A stretch of 64,000 bases of DNA from Streptococcus oralis (GTDB taxonomy: Bacteria > Bacillota > Bacilli > Lactobacillales > Streptococcaceae): assembly GCF_002386345.1 (NCBI RefSeq), contig NZ_CP023507.1, positions 434,001-498,000 of the forward strand, written 5' to 3'. A program made the translations under genes and the position numbers. Under the pieces are notes generated by a model that searched no databases, had not been told where the DNA came from, and saw only the letters and a program-made list of their open reading frames with translations. This document shows, in pieces, positions 26,046-36,489 of the stretch (positions are counted from its first letter, which is position 1; each line of letters starts with the position of its first letter).

Positions 26046-26953
26046 GTTTCACAGTTGCAGTAAAAGAGGAAATTCTTGGTCAACACCATCTCAGTCGTTA
26101 TGAACTATCGGCCATTATCAAGATGTCTGGAAGTATCGGTCTATCTAGTTCGGGCTTGACCTTGTCCGTCGTGACCGAAAATGCCAAGTTAGCTCGGCAC
26201 CTTTATGAGTCCTTTCTCCATTTTTATGAGATCAAGTCAGAAATTCGTCACCATCAGAGAAGCAATCTTCGCAAGAATCGTGTCTACACGGTCTATACTG
26301 ATGAGAGGGTGCAGGAGATTTTAGCTGATTTGCGGCTTGCGGATTCCTTCTTTGGTTTGGAGACGGGTATTGATCCCGATATTTTAGCAGATGAGGAGGC
26401 TGGTCGTGCTTACTTATGTGGGGCCTTTCTAGCAAATGGTAGCATCCGAGATCCTGAGTCTGGCAAGTACCAGTTGGAGATTAGTTCTGTTTATCTGGAC
26501 CATGCCCAAGGACTGGCCTCTCTCCTCCAGCAGTTTTTGCTGGACGCCAAGGTTATTGAGCGCAGGAAAGGTGCGGTTACCTATCTTCAGCGTGCAGAAG
26601 ACATCATGGATTTCTTGATCGTGATTGGGGCCATGCAGGCGCGTGATAATTTTGAGCGCGTCAAGATTTTGCGTGAAACTCGTAACGATCTCAATCGGGC
26701 TAATAATGCTGAAACAGCCAATATCGCTCGAACGGTTTCTGCTAGTATGAAGACCATCAATAATATCAGTAAAATCAAAGATAGAATGGGTTTGGAAAAT
26801 TTACCCGTGGATTTGCAAGAGGTAGCGCAGTTGCGAATCCAGCACCCAGACTACTCTATCCAGCAGTTGGCAGATAGCCTGAGCAATCCCCTGACTAAAA
26901 GTGGTGTTAATCACAGACTCAGAAAAATAAACAAGATCGCAGATGAACTATAA
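26042..26953 (+). CDS. whiA: DNA-binding protein WhiA
   Basis: 303 residues. N-terminal LAGLIDADG-homing-endonuclease-like fold without catalytic function ([14 protein letters not shown]...YQLEISS) and a C-terminal helix-turn-helix ([20 protein letters not shown], then [12 protein letters not shown]). WhiA influences cell division and chromosome segregation in Gram-positives. Last gene of the rapZ-yvcK-whiA operon, followed by a strong bidirectional terminator. Confidence 0.95.
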   Translation: MSFTVAVKEEILGQHHLSRYELSAIIKMSGSIGLSSSGLTLSVVTENAKLARHLYESFLHFYEIKSEIRHHQRSNLRKNRVYTVYTDERVQEILADLRLADSFFGLETGIDPDILADEEAGRAYLCGAFLANGSIRDPESGKYQLEISSVYLDHAQGLASLLQQFLLDAKVIERRKGAVTYLQRAEDIMDFLIVIGAMQARDNFERVKILRETRNDLNRANNAETANIARTVSASMKTINNISKIKDRMGLENLPVDLQEVAQLRIQHPDYSIQQLADSLSNPLTKSGVNHRLRKINKIADEL

Positions 26954-26985
26954 AACCACGAATCAGTTGATTCGTGGTTCTTTTC
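26954..26985. terminator. Bidirectional terminator between whiA and the FNR gene
   Basis: AACCACGAATCA pairs perfectly with TGATTCGTGGTT around GT, with T-rich tracts reading out on both strands, between two convergent genes. Confidence 0.9.
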
Positions 26986-27954
26986 TTATAAACTGGTCGA
27001 GTGTTTGGGTTGAACTTTTTGTTCTGGGTCAATGTAGTTGATAGCATTGTTAACAGCAGTTGGAGCTTCACCTAGTCCTGTCGCAATCAAATCAATCTTA
27101 CCTTCATAGTAGCAGCAGTCCCCAATGGCGTAGATACCCTCTTGGCTAGACTCTTGCTTGCTATTGACGATAATCTTGTGACGGTTGAGGTCCAGACCCC
27201 AATTTTTAAGATTACCAACAGAAGACTTGAAGCCGTAGTTGACAAAGAGATGGTCTACTTCGATAGTTTCGGTTTCATCTGATTTGACTTTGGTGATTTC
27301 TAGTTTGTCGAGTGTTTTACCATCTCCAAGGAGTTGGCTAGGGACGAACGGTGTCTTGATGGTCACAGATGATTCTTGCAAGGCTTGCACACTATGTTCC
27401 AAGGCGCGGAAATTATCTCTGCGGTGAACAAGGGTAGTTGGGGCAATCTTTTCAAAAGCTAGAGCCCAGTCCACAGCTGAGTCTCCCCCACCAAGGATGG
27501 TTACTTTCTTGCCAGCGTATTGTTGGATATTGGAAACGTGGTAGTGGATATTTTCATAGTCTTCAACGTTCTCCAATTCGAGCGGACGTGGTTTGAAGGC
27601 ACCACCACCCATGGCAATGATAACTGTTTTAGTCAGGTGGCTACCTTTAGAGGTTGTAATGGCAAAGCCTTCTTCTTGTTTTTCAATCTCAAGAACGGTT
27701 TCGTTGAGATGAATAGGAGTATCAAAGCCGTTTAGCTGTTCAATCAAGCGATTGGTCAACTCTTCTCCGGTTAAGTTTGGAAAACCTGGAACATCAAGGA
27801 TTTGCTTTTCAGGGTAGAGGATGGCTGGTTGACCACCGAGCTGGGGAAGAGAGTCGATGATTTGGACTTTGGCTTGGCGTAGGTGGGCGTAAAAGGCAGC
27901 AAAGAGCCCGACAGGACCGCCACCTACAATGGTAATATCATAGAGTTGAGACAT
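26986..27954 (-). CDS. Ferredoxin/flavodoxin-NADP+ reductase, thioredoxin-reductase-like (YumC type)
   Basis: 322 residues. FAD motif TIVGGGPVGLFAAFYAHLR at the N-terminus and NADP motif VTILGGGDSAVDWA at about residue 150; it lacks the CxxC redox pair of true thioredoxin reductases, which marks FNR type 2. It passes electrons between NADPH and ferredoxin or flavodoxin in the cytosol. AAAGGAG precedes the ATG on the minus strand. Candidate partner of the small ferredoxin at 19.7 kb. Confidence 0.92.
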   Translation of the reverse strand: MSQLYDITIVGGGPVGLFAAFYAHLRQAKVQIIDSLPQLGGQPAILYPEKQILDVPGFPNLTGEELTNRLIEQLNGFDTPIHLNETVLEIEKQEEGFAITTSKGSHLTKTVIIAMGGGAFKPRPLELENVEDYENIHYHVSNIQQYAGKKVTILGGGDSAVDWALAFEKIAPTTLVHRRDNFRALEHSVQALQESSVTIKTPFVPSQLLGDGKTLDKLEITKVKSDETETIEVDHLFVNYGFKSSVGNLKNWGLDLNRHKIIVNSKQESSQEGIYAIGDCCYYEGKIDLIATGLGEAPTAVNNAINYIDPEQKVQPKHSTSL

Positions 27955-28044
27955 GATTTCTCCTTTGTTTTTCTAGTCAGTTTATTTTATCATATTTTTG
28001 CTTAATTTAAAATGAGGTAGGATAGGGAAAAAATGGGCAAAAAA

Positions 28045-28053
28045 TGGTATAAT
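28045..28053 (+). promoter_or_regulatory. Extended -10 promoter of the cdaA operon
   Basis: TGG-TATAAT ends 36 nt upstream of cdaA; no good -35 box is seen. Confidence 0.6.
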
Positions 28054-28089
28054 GATGAGTAAAGTGTTTTGACAGGGAGGAGGCCAAGG

Positions 28090-28947
28090 ATGAATTTTCA
28101 ACAATTATCCAATTTACAATACTGGACGAGTTTGTTTTCAAGTCCTTGGAGTATAGTCACCAATCTGATTGATATTCTCATTGTGACTTATATTTTATAT
28201 CATTTTACTAAAGCTATTGCAGGCACCAAGATTATGATATTGGTCCGTGGAGTCTTAGTTTTTATTCTAGCCCAGATTCTTTCCAATATGATTGGTTTAA
28301 CAACTATTTCCTGGTTGATCAATCAGATCATCACCTACGGGGTGATTGCAGCGGTGGTTATCTTTTCACCAGAGATTCGAACAGGTTTGGAGCGATTGGG
28401 CCGGGCTACTGATTTCTTCTCCAATGCCCCTATCAGTGCGGAAGAGCAAATGGTTCGTGCATTTGTGAAATCAGTTGAATACATGAGTCCTCGTAAGATT
28501 GGGGCGCTTGTAGTGGTTCAGAGAGTGAGAACCTTGCAGGAATACATCTCGACAGGGATCCCTTTAGATGCTAAAATTTCGGCTGAATTGCTTATCAATA
28601 TTTTCATTCCCAATACTCCCTTGCATGATGGTGCTGTTATTATCAAGGAAGACCGGATTGCTGTAACTTCAGCCTATCTACCCCTGACTGAAGATACCGG
28701 GATTTCCAAGGAGTTTGGAACGCGTCACAGAGCGGCAATCGGTTTGTCGGAAGTGTCAGATGCTCTTACCTTTGTGGTTTCGGAAGAAACGGGTGGAATC
28801 TCAATCACCTATAATGGAGTCTTTAAGCACGATTTAACCTTGGAAGAGTTTGAATCGGAGTTAAGAAGAATCTTACTTCCAAAATCAGAGAAAAAGCAAG
28901 GTCTGAAAGAGCGCTTGCTAGGAGGATTGAAACATGAGAAAAAATAG
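28090..28947 (+). CDS. cdaA: Diadenylate cyclase CdaA (DisA_N domain)
   Basis: 285 residues. Makes the essential second messenger c-di-AMP from two ATP at the membrane. Three N-terminal helices (about residues 15-90) are followed by the cyclase domain with LHDGAVII (about 180-187) and the GTRHRAAIG motif. AGGAGG upstream supports ATG 28090; a TTG start seven codons earlier is not needed. Overlaps cdaR by 14 nt; the cdaA-cdaR-glmM order is conserved in Firmicutes. Confidence 0.96.
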   Translation: MNFQQLSNLQYWTSLFSSPWSIVTNLIDILIVTYILYHFTKAIAGTKIMILVRGVLVFILAQILSNMIGLTTISWLINQIITYGVIAAVVIFSPEIRTGLERLGRATDFFSNAPISAEEQMVRAFVKSVEYMSPRKIGALVVVQRVRTLQEYISTGIPLDAKISAELLINIFIPNTPLHDGAVIIKEDRIAVTSAYLPLTEDTGISKEFGTRHRAAIGLSEVSDALTFVVSEETGGISITYNGVFKHDLTLEEFESELRRILLPKSEKKQGLKERLLGGLKHEKK

Positions 28948-29716
28948 TCTATACATCATTTCTTCCTTCTTTTTCGCCTGCATTCTCTTTATCTATGCAA
29001 CATTGACAAACTATCAGAATAGCAACAGTGCCAGACAGGTGCGGACGGAGACTTATACAAACACAGTTCTTAATGTCCCAATTGATATTCAGTATGACAG
29101 TGATCAGTATTTTATCAGTGGTTTTACATCTGAGGTGACGGTCTTTCTAACAGGGTCAAACAGAGTTGCTTTGGCGAGTGAGATGCAGGAAAGTACCCGC
29201 AAATTTAAGGTGACGGCTGATCTTTCTGATGCCAGTGTAGGAACCATCGAAGTTCCTCTAACCATTGAAAATCTTCCGAGCGGTTTGACGGCTGTTGCGA
29301 CACCGCAAAAGATAACAGTGAAGGTCGGTAAAAAAGCAAAACGAGACAATGTCATTGTTGTGCCGGAGATTGACCCTAGTCAGATTGATTCTCGCGTGAA
29401 AATCGATACAGTTACTGTATCAGATGAAAAAGTAACGGTTATTAGTGATGAGGAAACCCTCTCCAAAGTAGATCGTGTCATTGCCATCTTACCGACGAGT
29501 GAACGGATAACTAGAAACTACTCGTCCTCTGTTCCTCTACAAGCAGTCGATAAAAATGGAAATGTCTTACCAAGCGTCATTATGCCGTTTGACACAACTA
29601 TGAAAATTACAACAAAAACAGCAACGTCTAGTTCAAGTAACTCGTCAACAAGTTCCTCAGAAGGCAGTTCGTCTTCAACGAGTTCAGAAACAAAATCAGA
29701 TTCGTCTAAACAATAA
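28934..29716 (+). CDS. cdaR: CdaR (YbbR-domain) regulator of diadenylate cyclase
   Basis: 260 residues. One N-terminal membrane helix (about residues 5-25), then repeated YbbR-type beta domains outside the membrane, and a Ser/Thr-rich tail (about 225-260). CdaR binds CdaA and modulates c-di-AMP production. Streptococcal proteins in this family often have such low-complexity tails. Translationally coupled to cdaA. Confidence 0.92.
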   Translation: MRKNSLYIISSFFFACILFIYATLTNYQNSNSARQVRTETYTNTVLNVPIDIQYDSDQYFISGFTSEVTVFLTGSNRVALASEMQESTRKFKVTADLSDASVGTIEVPLTIENLPSGLTAVATPQKITVKVGKKAKRDNVIVVPEIDPSQIDSRVKIDTVTVSDEKVTVISDEETLSKVDRVIAILPTSERITRNYSSSVPLQAVDKNGNVLPSVIMPFDTTMKITTKTATSSSSNSSTSSSEGSSSSTSSETKSDSSKQ

Positions 29717-29744
29717 TAAATAATAGAAAAGGATGATAAATAAA

Positions 29745-31097
29745 ATGGGTAAATATTTTGGGACCGATGGAGTCCGTGGAGAAGCAAACGTAGAACTGAC
29801 ACCAGAATTGGCTTTTAAACTAGGCCGTTTTGGTGGATATGTCCTCAGTCAACACGAAACAGAAGCCCCTAAAGTCTTTGTAGGACGTGATACACGTATC
29901 TCAGGAAAAATGTTAGAATCAGCCTTGGTGGCAGGTCTTCTCTCTGTAGGGATTCACGTCTACAAACTTGGTGTCCTTGCAACACCAGCAGTAGCTTACT
30001 TGGTCAAAACTGAGGGAGCTAGTGCGGGTGTCATGATTTCAGCGAGCCACAACCCAGCCCTTGATAATGGGATTAAGTTCTTTGGTGGGGATGGTTTCAA
30101 ACTTGATGATGAAAAAGAAGCAGAAATTGAAGCCTTGCTAGATGCTACCGAAGACACTTTTCCTCGTCCAAGTGCCGAAGGTTTAGGAACCTTGGTGGAC
30201 TATCCAGAAGGTTTGCGTAAGTATGAAGGCTACCTTGTTTCAACTGGAACGCCTCTTGAGGGAATGAAAGTGGCCTTGGACACAGCGAACGGTGCAGCGT
30301 CTACAAGTGCCCGTCAGATTTTCGCTGATCTTGGTGCTCAGTTGACAGTTATCGGTGAGACACCAGATGGTCTTAATATCAACTTGAATGTGGGTTCTAC
30401 ACATCCAGAAGCTCTTCAAGAAGTTGTCAAAGAAAGCCAGTCAGCTATTGGTTTGGCCTTTGACGGTGATAGTGACCGTTTGATTGCTGTTGATGAAAAT
30501 GGTGACATCGTCGATGGTGATAAGATCATGTATATCATCGGTAAATACCTTTCTGAAAAAGGCCAGTTGGCTCAAAACACCATTGTGACAACGGTTATGT
30601 CTAACCTTGGCTTCCATAAGGCCTTGGAGAGTGCTGGCATTAACAAGGCAGTGACTGCTGTTGGTGACCGCTATGTCGTTGAAGAAATGAGAAAATCAGG
30701 CTACAACCTTGGTGGTGAACAGTCTGGTCACGTTATCTTAATGGATTACAACACAACTGGTGATGGTCAATTATCAGCTGTCCAATTGACTAAAATCATG
30801 AAAGAAACAGGCAAGAGCTTGTCTCAACTGGCATCAGAAGTGACGATTTACCCACAAAAACTGGTCAATATCCGAGTGGAAAATGCCATGAAAGAAAAGG
30901 CTATGGAAGTACCAGCCATCAAAACAATCATCGAAAAGATGGAAGAAGAAATGGCAGGGAACGGTCGTATCCTTGTCCGCCCAAGTGGAACAGAACCCCT
31001 CTTGCGCGTCATGGCAGAAGCCCCAACAACAGAAGAAGTTAACTACTACGTAGATACAATTGCTGCTGTTGTTAAAGATGAAATCGGAATTGACTAA
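29745..31097 (+). CDS. glmM: Phosphoglucosamine mutase
   Basis: 450 residues from ATG 29745, the canonical GlmM length. Converts glucosamine-6-phosphate to glucosamine-1-phosphate for UDP-GlcNAc synthesis. The phosphoserine loop ISASHNP is near residue 99-105, the metal loop DGDSDR at about 240, and the C-terminal phosphate-binding [15 protein letters not shown] is intact. The ATG at 29733 is too close to AAAAGGA to be the start. GlmM also binds CdaA and lowers c-di-AMP synthesis in several Firmicutes, explaining the operon. Confidence 0.97.
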   Translation: MGKYFGTDGVRGEANVELTPELAFKLGRFGGYVLSQHETEAPKVFVGRDTRISGKMLESALVAGLLSVGIHVYKLGVLATPAVAYLVKTEGASAGVMISASHNPALDNGIKFFGGDGFKLDDEKEAEIEALLDATEDTFPRPSAEGLGTLVDYPEGLRKYEGYLVSTGTPLEGMKVALDTANGAASTSARQIFADLGAQLTVIGETPDGLNINLNVGSTHPEALQEVVKESQSAIGLAFDGDSDRLIAVDENGDIVDGDKIMYIIGKYLSEKGQLAQNTIVTTVMSNLGFHKALESAGINKAVTAVGDRYVVEEMRKSGYNLGGEQSGHVILMDYNTTGDGQLSAVQLTKIMKETGKSLSQLASEVTIYPQKLVNIRVENAMKEKAMEVPAIKTIIEKMEEEMAGNGRILVRPSGTEPLLRVMAEAPTTEEVNYYVDTIAAVVKDEIGID

Positions 31098-31129
31098 AGC
31101 CTAGAAAACTAGATGAAATGATAAAAATG

Positions 31130-31138
31130 TGGTACAAT
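31130..31138 (+). promoter_or_regulatory. Extended -10 promoter of the DUF1149 gene
   Basis: TGG-TACAAT, 32 nt upstream of the start codon. Confidence 0.5.
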
Positions 31139-31170
31139 TGCATAGTAAATTGTAGCAATGGGAGAGAAAA

Positions 31171-31545
31171 ATGAATCTTAAACGAGAACAAGAATTTGTT
31201 AGCCAGTATCACTTTGATGCTCGTAACTTTGAATGGGAAAATGAAAATGGAGCTCCTGAAACCAAGGTAGACGTGAACTTTCAGTTGCTCCAACATGACC
31301 AAGAAAATCAAGTGACTTCTTTAGTCGTTATCTTGAGTTTCATGATTGTCTTTGACAAATTTGTCATCAGTGGAACGATTTCTCAAGTTAACCATGTGGA
31401 AGGTCGTATTGTTAACGAACCAAGCGAATTTAACCAAGAAGAAGTCGAAACCTTGGCACGTCCATGTTTGAACATGCTCAATCGTTTGACGTATGAAGTA
31501 ACAGAAATCGCCTTGGATCTTCCAGGGATCAATTTGGAGTTTTAG
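31171..31545 (+). CDS. DUF1149 family protein
   Basis: 124 residues, no membrane segment or signal peptide, recognisable as the streptococcal/lactic-acid-bacterial DUF1149 family, which has a SecB-like chaperone fold; the function is unknown. GGGAGAGA precedes the ATG. The degV-like gene begins 2 nt after its stop, so the two are cotranscribed. Confidence 0.85.
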   Translation: MNLKREQEFVSQYHFDARNFEWENENGAPETKVDVNFQLLQHDQENQVTSLVVILSFMIVFDKFVISGTISQVNHVEGRIVNEPSEFNQEEVETLARPCLNMLNRLTYEVTEIALDLPGINLEF

Positions 31546-31547
31546 TC

Positions 31548-32396
31548 ATGAAATTAGCTGTCATTACAGATTCTTCAGCCTATTTAGAGGAGAAGACGCT
31601 GCAAAGAGAGAATCTATTTATCTTGGATATTCCTGTTAATATCGATGGAGAGGAGTATGTTGAAGGTGTCAATCTAACTGCTGAGGAATTTTATCAAAAA
31701 ATGGCTCAGTCTGCAGAATTGCCTAAAACTAGTCAACCAAGTATTGCCAAATTGGATGAGATTCTTAGTTCTTTGAAAGACGAGGGTTATACCCATGTCT
31801 TGGGACTCTTTCTTTCGTCAGGAATTTCAGGCTTTTATCAGAACATCCAATACATGTTGGATGAGTATGATGGCTTGACCATTGCCTTTCCGGATACCCA
31901 TATCACAAGTTCCCCTCTCGGATTTATGGTAGAGAGTGCCTTTGAATGGGCAGAACAAGGCGATGATTTTGCCCAGATTCAGGAGAAGTTGGCTATCCAA
32001 ATTGCTGATAATTCAGCCTTTATCATAGTAGATGACCTCGACCACTTGGTTAAGGGAGGACGTTTGTCAAATGGTGCTGCCATCTTAGGGAATCTCTTCA
32101 GTATCAAGCCTATTCTTTACTTTAATGACCAAGGAGTGATTGAAGTTTACGAAAAAGTTCGTACAGAAAAGAAAGCAATCAAACGTTTGGTGGAAATCAT
32201 CAAGGAGTTGACAAAAGATGGGGACTACCGTATAACAGTCATCCATGGGAACGCTCCTCAAAAGGCAGCGGATTTACGTCAGCTTTTGATGGAGAGTGGT
32301 GTGACTGCTGAAATTCCAATTGAAACCTTTGGTAGTGTCATTGGGACCCACCTTGGAGAAGGTAGTATCGCCTTGAGCTATACACCAATCGTCTAA
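31548..32396 (+). CDS. DegV family fatty-acid-binding protein
   Basis: 282 residues. N-terminal [12 protein letters not shown], the KTSQPS motif (about residue 60) and the [10 protein letters not shown] and [21 protein letters not shown] segments define the DegV family, which binds fatty acids and in the FakA/FakB system presents exogenous fatty acids for phosphorylation. Whether this copy works as a FakB is inferred from family membership only. Confidence 0.93.
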   Translation: MKLAVITDSSAYLEEKTLQRENLFILDIPVNIDGEEYVEGVNLTAEEFYQKMAQSAELPKTSQPSIAKLDEILSSLKDEGYTHVLGLFLSSGISGFYQNIQYMLDEYDGLTIAFPDTHITSSPLGFMVESAFEWAEQGDDFAQIQEKLAIQIADNSAFIIVDDLDHLVKGGRLSNGAAILGNLFSIKPILYFNDQGVIEVYEKVRTEKKAIKRLVEIIKELTKDGDYRITVIHGNAPQKAADLRQLLMESGVTAEIPIETFGSVIGTHLGEGSIALSYTPIV

Positions 32397-32399
32397 ATT

Positions 32400-32423
32400 G
32401 TTCTTACAGACTTTGTATCTTAG
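32400..32423 (+). repeat. Solo end of the hairpin repeat
   Basis: A 24-bp segment differing by one base from the right end of copy C at 32625-32648. It lies directly before copy B, so the pair of full copies is flanked by near-identical ends. Confidence 0.55.
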
Positions 32424-32424
32424 C

Positions 32425-32534
32425 AATTGAACACGGCCTACCTGCCTCTTGAAAAAAGATGTCTGTCTTGCCTTTCATGGAAAGTCAGCGCCATTCCCTA
32501 TTTTTCATGGGCAGCTAACGTCCTTTGTATCTTG
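32425..32534 (+). repeat. ~110-bp imperfect hairpin repeat, copy B
   Basis: Begins ATTGAACACGGCC and ends CTTTGTATCTTG; the arms pair imperfectly (CTGCC...TGAAAAA with TTTTTCATGGGCAG) around an inner CTTTC-ATG-GAAAG hairpin. Same architecture as copy A behind rpsO, with divergent arms. Confidence 0.6.
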
Positions 32535-32536
32535 AT

Positions 32537-32647
32537 AATTGAACACGCCTGGAACCCTGTGTGAAAAATATAGTTCTTCCAAGGAGTAGACACTCCTTGA
32601 TCAGAACTCCTATTTTCACTTTGTGTTCTTACAGGCTTTGTATCTTA
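32537..32647 (+). repeat. ~111-bp imperfect hairpin repeat, copy C
   Basis: Begins ATTGAACACGCCTGG and ends CTTTGTATCTTAG; long arms pair imperfectly around a perfect AAGGAGT-AGAC-ACTCCTT inner hairpin. It ends 13 bp before dapB, so any dapB promoter must lie within the repeat or upstream of it. Confidence 0.6.
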
Positions 32648-32660
32648 GACAGGAGTAGAG

Positions 32661-33428
32661 ATGAGTATTCGAGTAATTATTGCCGGTTTTAAGGGAAAAA
32701 TGGGCCAAGCTGCTTGTCAGATGGTCTTGGCTGATCCAGACTTGGACTTGGTCGCAGTTTTGGATCCTTTTGAGTCTGAGTCAGAGTGGCAGGGGATTCC
32801 TGTCTTTAATGATAAGGCTGACTTGGCTGGTTTTGAAGCGGATGTCTGGGTGGATTTTACGACACCAGCCGTTGCTTACGAAAATACGCGTTTTGCCCTT
32901 GAAAATGGCTTTGCTCCTGTCGTAGGAACAACTGGATTCACTAGTGACGAAATTGCAGAACTAAAAGCATTTTCCCGTGAACAAGATTTGGGTGGCTTGA
33001 TTGCTCCAAACTTTGCCTTGGGTGCTGTCTTGCTTATGCAATTTGCAGCACAAGCAGCTAAATATTTCCCAAATGTGGAGATTATTGAACTCCACCATGA
33101 CAAGAAAAAAGATGCTCCGAGCGGAACAGCCATTAAAACGGCTGAGTTGATGGCGGAAGTGCGAGAGTCTATCCAACAAGGTGCGCCTGATGAGGAAGAA
33201 TTGATTGCTGGTGCCCGTGGTGCTGATTTTGATGGCATGCGGATCCACTCAGTTCGTTTGCCAGGCTTAGTAGCTCATCAAGAAGTTATCTTTGGCAATC
33301 AGGGAGAAGGATTGATCCTTCGTCATGACTCCTATGATCGCAGCTCCTTCATGACAGGAGTCAATTTGGGAATCAAAGAAGTTGTCAAGCGTCATGAGCT
33401 TGTCTATGGATTAGAACACTTATTATGA
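32661..33428 (+). CDS. dapB: 4-hydroxy-tetrahydrodipicolinate reductase
   Basis: 255 residues. Reduces hydroxy-tetrahydrodipicolinate with NAD(P)H in the lysine/cell-wall precursor pathway. Nucleotide motif [12 protein letters not shown] at the N-terminus and the signature [15 protein letters not shown] near residue 140 are intact. CAGGAG precedes the ATG. No lysine riboswitch is visible upstream, only hairpin repeats. Overlaps cca by 4 nt. Confidence 0.96.
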   Translation: MSIRVIIAGFKGKMGQAACQMVLADPDLDLVAVLDPFESESEWQGIPVFNDKADLAGFEADVWVDFTTPAVAYENTRFALENGFAPVVGTTGFTSDEIAELKAFSREQDLGGLIAPNFALGAVLLMQFAAQAAKYFPNVEIIELHHDKKKDAPSGTAIKTAELMAEVRESIQQGAPDEEELIAGARGADFDGMRIHSVRLPGLVAHQEVIFGNQGEGLILRHDSYDRSSFMTGVNLGIKEVVKRHELVYGLEHLL

Positions 33429-34624
33429 GATTAACGCAAATGCCTTCTGAATTTCAGAAGGCTTTACCAGTATTAGAAAAAATTAAAGAAGCAGGCTTTG
33501 AAGCCTATTTTGTTGGAGGCTCTGTTCGAGATGCCCTCCTCAATCGTCCCATCCACGATGTGGATATCGCGACATCATCCTATCCAGAGGAGACAAAGCA
33601 GATTTTTCCGCGAACAGCCGATATTGGAATCGAGCACGGAACCGTCTTGGTTTTAGATGGGGATGAAGAGTATGAGGTAACCACCTTTCGGACCGAGGAT
33701 GTCTATGTGGACTATCGCAGGCCCAGCGCGGTTTCCTTTGTGCGTTCGCTAGAAGAAGACCTCAAGCGCCGTGATTTCACAGTCAATGCCTTCGCCTTGG
33801 ATGAGACAGGCGAAATCATTGACTTGTTCCATGGTTTAGAAGATTTGGAAAACCAAGTCTTGCGAGCGGTTGGGGTGGCTAGTGAGCGTTTCAATGAAGA
33901 TGCTCTGCGCATAATGCGTGGTTTTCGTTTTCAGGCCAGTCTTGGTTTTGAACTTGAGCCAGAAACTTTTGAGGCGATGAGGGCTTTGACGCCACTCTTG
34001 GAGAAAATTTCTGTAGAGCGCACCTTCGTTGAGTTTGATAAACTCTTGCTGGCACCTTTTTGGCGAGTGGGTCTGTCTTCCATGATTGAAAGTCAAGCTT
34101 ATGACTATCTTCCAGATATGGCAGGAAGCCAGGACAAGCTCAACAGACTGTTTGATTTGGAGAATGATTTCACTTTTGAGTCTTCCGAACAAGCCTGGGC
34201 AGCTCTCTTGTGGGCTTTGGAGATTAAAGATGCACAGCCATTTTTGAAAGCTTGGAAAACCTCACGCCAGTTTGCTAAGCAGGTTCAGGATTTGCTGACT
34301 ATTTTGGCTTTGCGAGAAGAAGGTGAGCTGAGCAAGCGCGATTGTTACCGATTTGACTTGCATTCCCTTCTACAAGCTGAAAGTCTTCGTCAGGCCCAAG
34401 GGAAAGAAGTCAACCCACAAACCATCAAAGAAACTTACCATAGTTTGACCATTCATGACAAGAAAGAAATTCAGATTAACGGTGGAATTTTGATTAAGGA
34501 ATATGGTTACCAGCCAGGACCAGACTTGGGAGAGATTTTAACAGAGATTGAGTTTGCCATTGTCGATGGAGAGTTGGAAAATGATCGTCAAGCTATCCAT
34601 GCTTACCTGAGGGAGAAAAAATGA
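33425..34624 (+). CDS. cca: CCA tRNA nucleotidyltransferase
   Basis: 399 residues, class II. Adds or repairs the 3' CCA of tRNAs. Catalytic motif [12 protein letters not shown] with DVDIATS (the Asp pair, about residues 39-41), the [12 protein letters not shown] motif and the [12 protein letters not shown] motif are all present. Overlaps of 4 nt with dapB and with the ABC-F gene show a tight three-gene unit. Confidence 0.95.
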   Translation: MRLTQMPSEFQKALPVLEKIKEAGFEAYFVGGSVRDALLNRPIHDVDIATSSYPEETKQIFPRTADIGIEHGTVLVLDGDEEYEVTTFRTEDVYVDYRRPSAVSFVRSLEEDLKRRDFTVNAFALDETGEIIDLFHGLEDLENQVLRAVGVASERFNEDALRIMRGFRFQASLGFELEPETFEAMRALTPLLEKISVERTFVEFDKLLLAPFWRVGLSSMIESQAYDYLPDMAGSQDKLNRLFDLENDFTFESSEQAWAALLWALEIKDAQPFLKAWKTSRQFAKQVQDLLTILALREEGELSKRDCYRFDLHSLLQAESLRQAQGKEVNPQTIKETYHSLTIHDKKEIQINGGILIKEYGYQPGPDLGEILTEIEFAIVDGELENDRQAIHAYLREKK

Positions 34625-36489
34625 GTGATTTTATCGTTGAAAAACTAAGCAAATCCGTTGGTGACAAGACCGTTTTTAAGGATATTTCCTTTATCATCCA
34701 TGACTTGGATAGAATCGGTCTAATAGGTGTCAATGGGACGGGTAAGACCACCCTTTTAGACGTCCTTTCTGGCGTTTCTGGCTTTGATGGGGATGTCAGT
34801 CCTTTTTCTGCTAAGAATGACTATAAGATTGGCTACTTGACACAGGATCCTGATTTTGATGATAGCAAGACGGTCTTGGATACGGTTCTCTCTAGCGACC
34901 TCAAGGAAATCCAGTTGATTCGTGAGTATGAGTTAATCATGCTCAATTACAGTGAGGACAAGCAGGCTCGTTTGGAACGGGTCATGGCAGAGATGGATTC
35001 TCTCCAAGCCTGGGAAATTGAAAGCCAGGTCAAGACGGTCCTCAGTAAGCTAGGTATTCAGGACTTGTCGACTCCAGTTGGTGAATTGTCAGGCGGTCTC
35101 AGAAGACGGGTCCAGTTGGCGCAAGTTCTCCTAGGAAACCACGACCTCTTGCTTCTGGACGAGCCGACCAACCACCTGGACATTGCGACCATTGAGTGGC
35201 TGACTCTTTTTTTGAAGAATTCTAAGAAGACAGTTCTCTTTATCACCCACGATCGTTATTTCCTAGATGCGCTATCAACGCGGATTTTCGAGTTGGACCG
35301 AGCAGGCTTGACCGAGTATCAGGGAAATTATCAGGACTATGTTCGCCTCAAGGCTGAACAAGATGAGCGTGATGCAGCACTTCTCCACAAAAAGGAACAA
35401 CTTTATAAGCAAGAATTAGCCTGGATGCGTAGACAACCACAGGCCCGTGCGACCAAGCAACAGGCCCGTATCAATCGTTTCTACGATTTGAAAAAAGAAG
35501 TTTCAGGTGGCGTTGCTGAAACAGACTTGACCATGAACTTTGAAACAAGTCGGATTGGGAAAAAAGTCATCGAGTTTCAGAATGTTTCCTTTGCTTATGA
35601 GAACAAGCCCATTTTGCAAGATTTTAATCTCTTAGTGCAAGCTAAAGACCGTATCGGAATCGTTGGGGATAATGGTGTCGGGAAGTCAACTCTTCTAAAC
35701 CTCATCGCAGGAAGTCTTGAGCCGACTAAAGGTCAAGTTATCATCGGTGAGACGGTTCGCATTGCCTATTTCTCTCAACAAATTGAAGGTTTAGATGAAA
35801 GCAAGCGCGTTATCAATTACCTGCAGGAAGTAGCAGAAGAGGTTAAGACCAGTGGTGGTTCTACGACTTCCATTGCAGAGTTGCTAGAGCAGTTCCTCTT
35901 CCCACGTTCGACGCATGGAACCTTGATTGAGAAATTGTCTGGTGGAGAGAAAAAGCGTCTTTATCTCCTCAAACTGCTCTTGGAAAAACCCAATGTTCTT
36001 CTTTTGGACGAGCCGACCAATGACCTAGATATTGCGACTTTGACAGTCTTGGAAAATTTCTTGCGGGGCTTTGCAGGTCCTGTCTTGACAGTTAGCCACG
36101 ATCGTTATTTCTTGGATAAGGTAGCGACCAAGATTCTCGCTTTTGAGGATGGCAAGATTCTTCCCTTCTTTGGCCATTACACCGACTATCTTGATGAAAA
36201 AGCCTTTGAAACAGAGATGGCCAATCAAGTGCAAAAGGCCGAAAAGGAGAAAGTGGTCAAGGTCCGTGAAGACAAGAAACGCATGACCTACCAAGAAAAG
36301 CAGGAGTGGGCAAGCATTGAAGGCGATATTGAAGCCTTGGAAAATCGTATCGCTGCTATTGAAGAAGAAATGCAGGCAAATGGCTCTGACTTTGGCAAAT
36401 TGGCGACGCTTCAGAAAGAGCTAGACGAGAAAAACGAAGCACTTCTTGAAAAATACGAACGTTATGAATACCTAAGTGAGTTGGCATGA
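34621..36489 (+). CDS. ABC-F family ATPase (Uup/EttA-like)
   Basis: 622 residues with two ABC domains and no membrane segments. Walker A motifs GVNGTGKTT (about residue 38) and GDNGVGKST (about 350), signatures LSGGLRRR and LSGGEKKR, and Walker [13 protein letters not shown] and [11 protein letters not shown]. The linker (about 240-300) and a C-terminal coiled coil (about 540-620) are typical of Uup-type ribosome-associated ATPases, which act on translation rather than transport. No feature suggests an antibiotic-protection variant, but that cannot be excluded. Confidence 0.9.
   Translation: MSDFIVEKLSKSVGDKTVFKDISFIIHDLDRIGLIGVNGTGKTTLLDVLSGVSGFDGDVSPFSAKNDYKIGYLTQDPDFDDSKTVLDTVLSSDLKEIQLIREYELIMLNYSEDKQARLERVMAEMDSLQAWEIESQVKTVLSKLGIQDLSTPVGELSGGLRRRVQLAQVLLGNHDLLLLDEPTNHLDIATIEWLTLFLKNSKKTVLFITHDRYFLDALSTRIFELDRAGLTEYQGNYQDYVRLKAEQDERDAALLHKKEQLYKQELAWMRRQPQARATKQQARINRFYDLKKEVSGGVAETDLTMNFETSRIGKKVIEFQNVSFAYENKPILQDFNLLVQAKDRIGIVGDNGVGKSTLLNLIAGSLEPTKGQVIIGETVRIAYFSQQIEGLDESKRVINYLQEVAEEVKTSGGSTTSIAELLEQFLFPRSTHGTLIEKLSGGEKKRLYLLKLLLEKPNVLLLDEPTNDLDIATLTVLENFLRGFAGPVLTVSHDRYFLDKVATKILAFEDGKILPFFGHYTDYLDEKAFETEMANQVQKAEKEKVVKVREDKKRMTYQEKQEWASIEGDIEALENRIAAIEEEMQANGSDFGKLATLQKELDEKNEALLEKYERYEYLSELA

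Noticed and set aside
32397-32660. Lysine riboswitch upstream of dapB
   Set aside because: The hairpins here match repeat copies also found behind rpsO and lack L-box sequence blocks.
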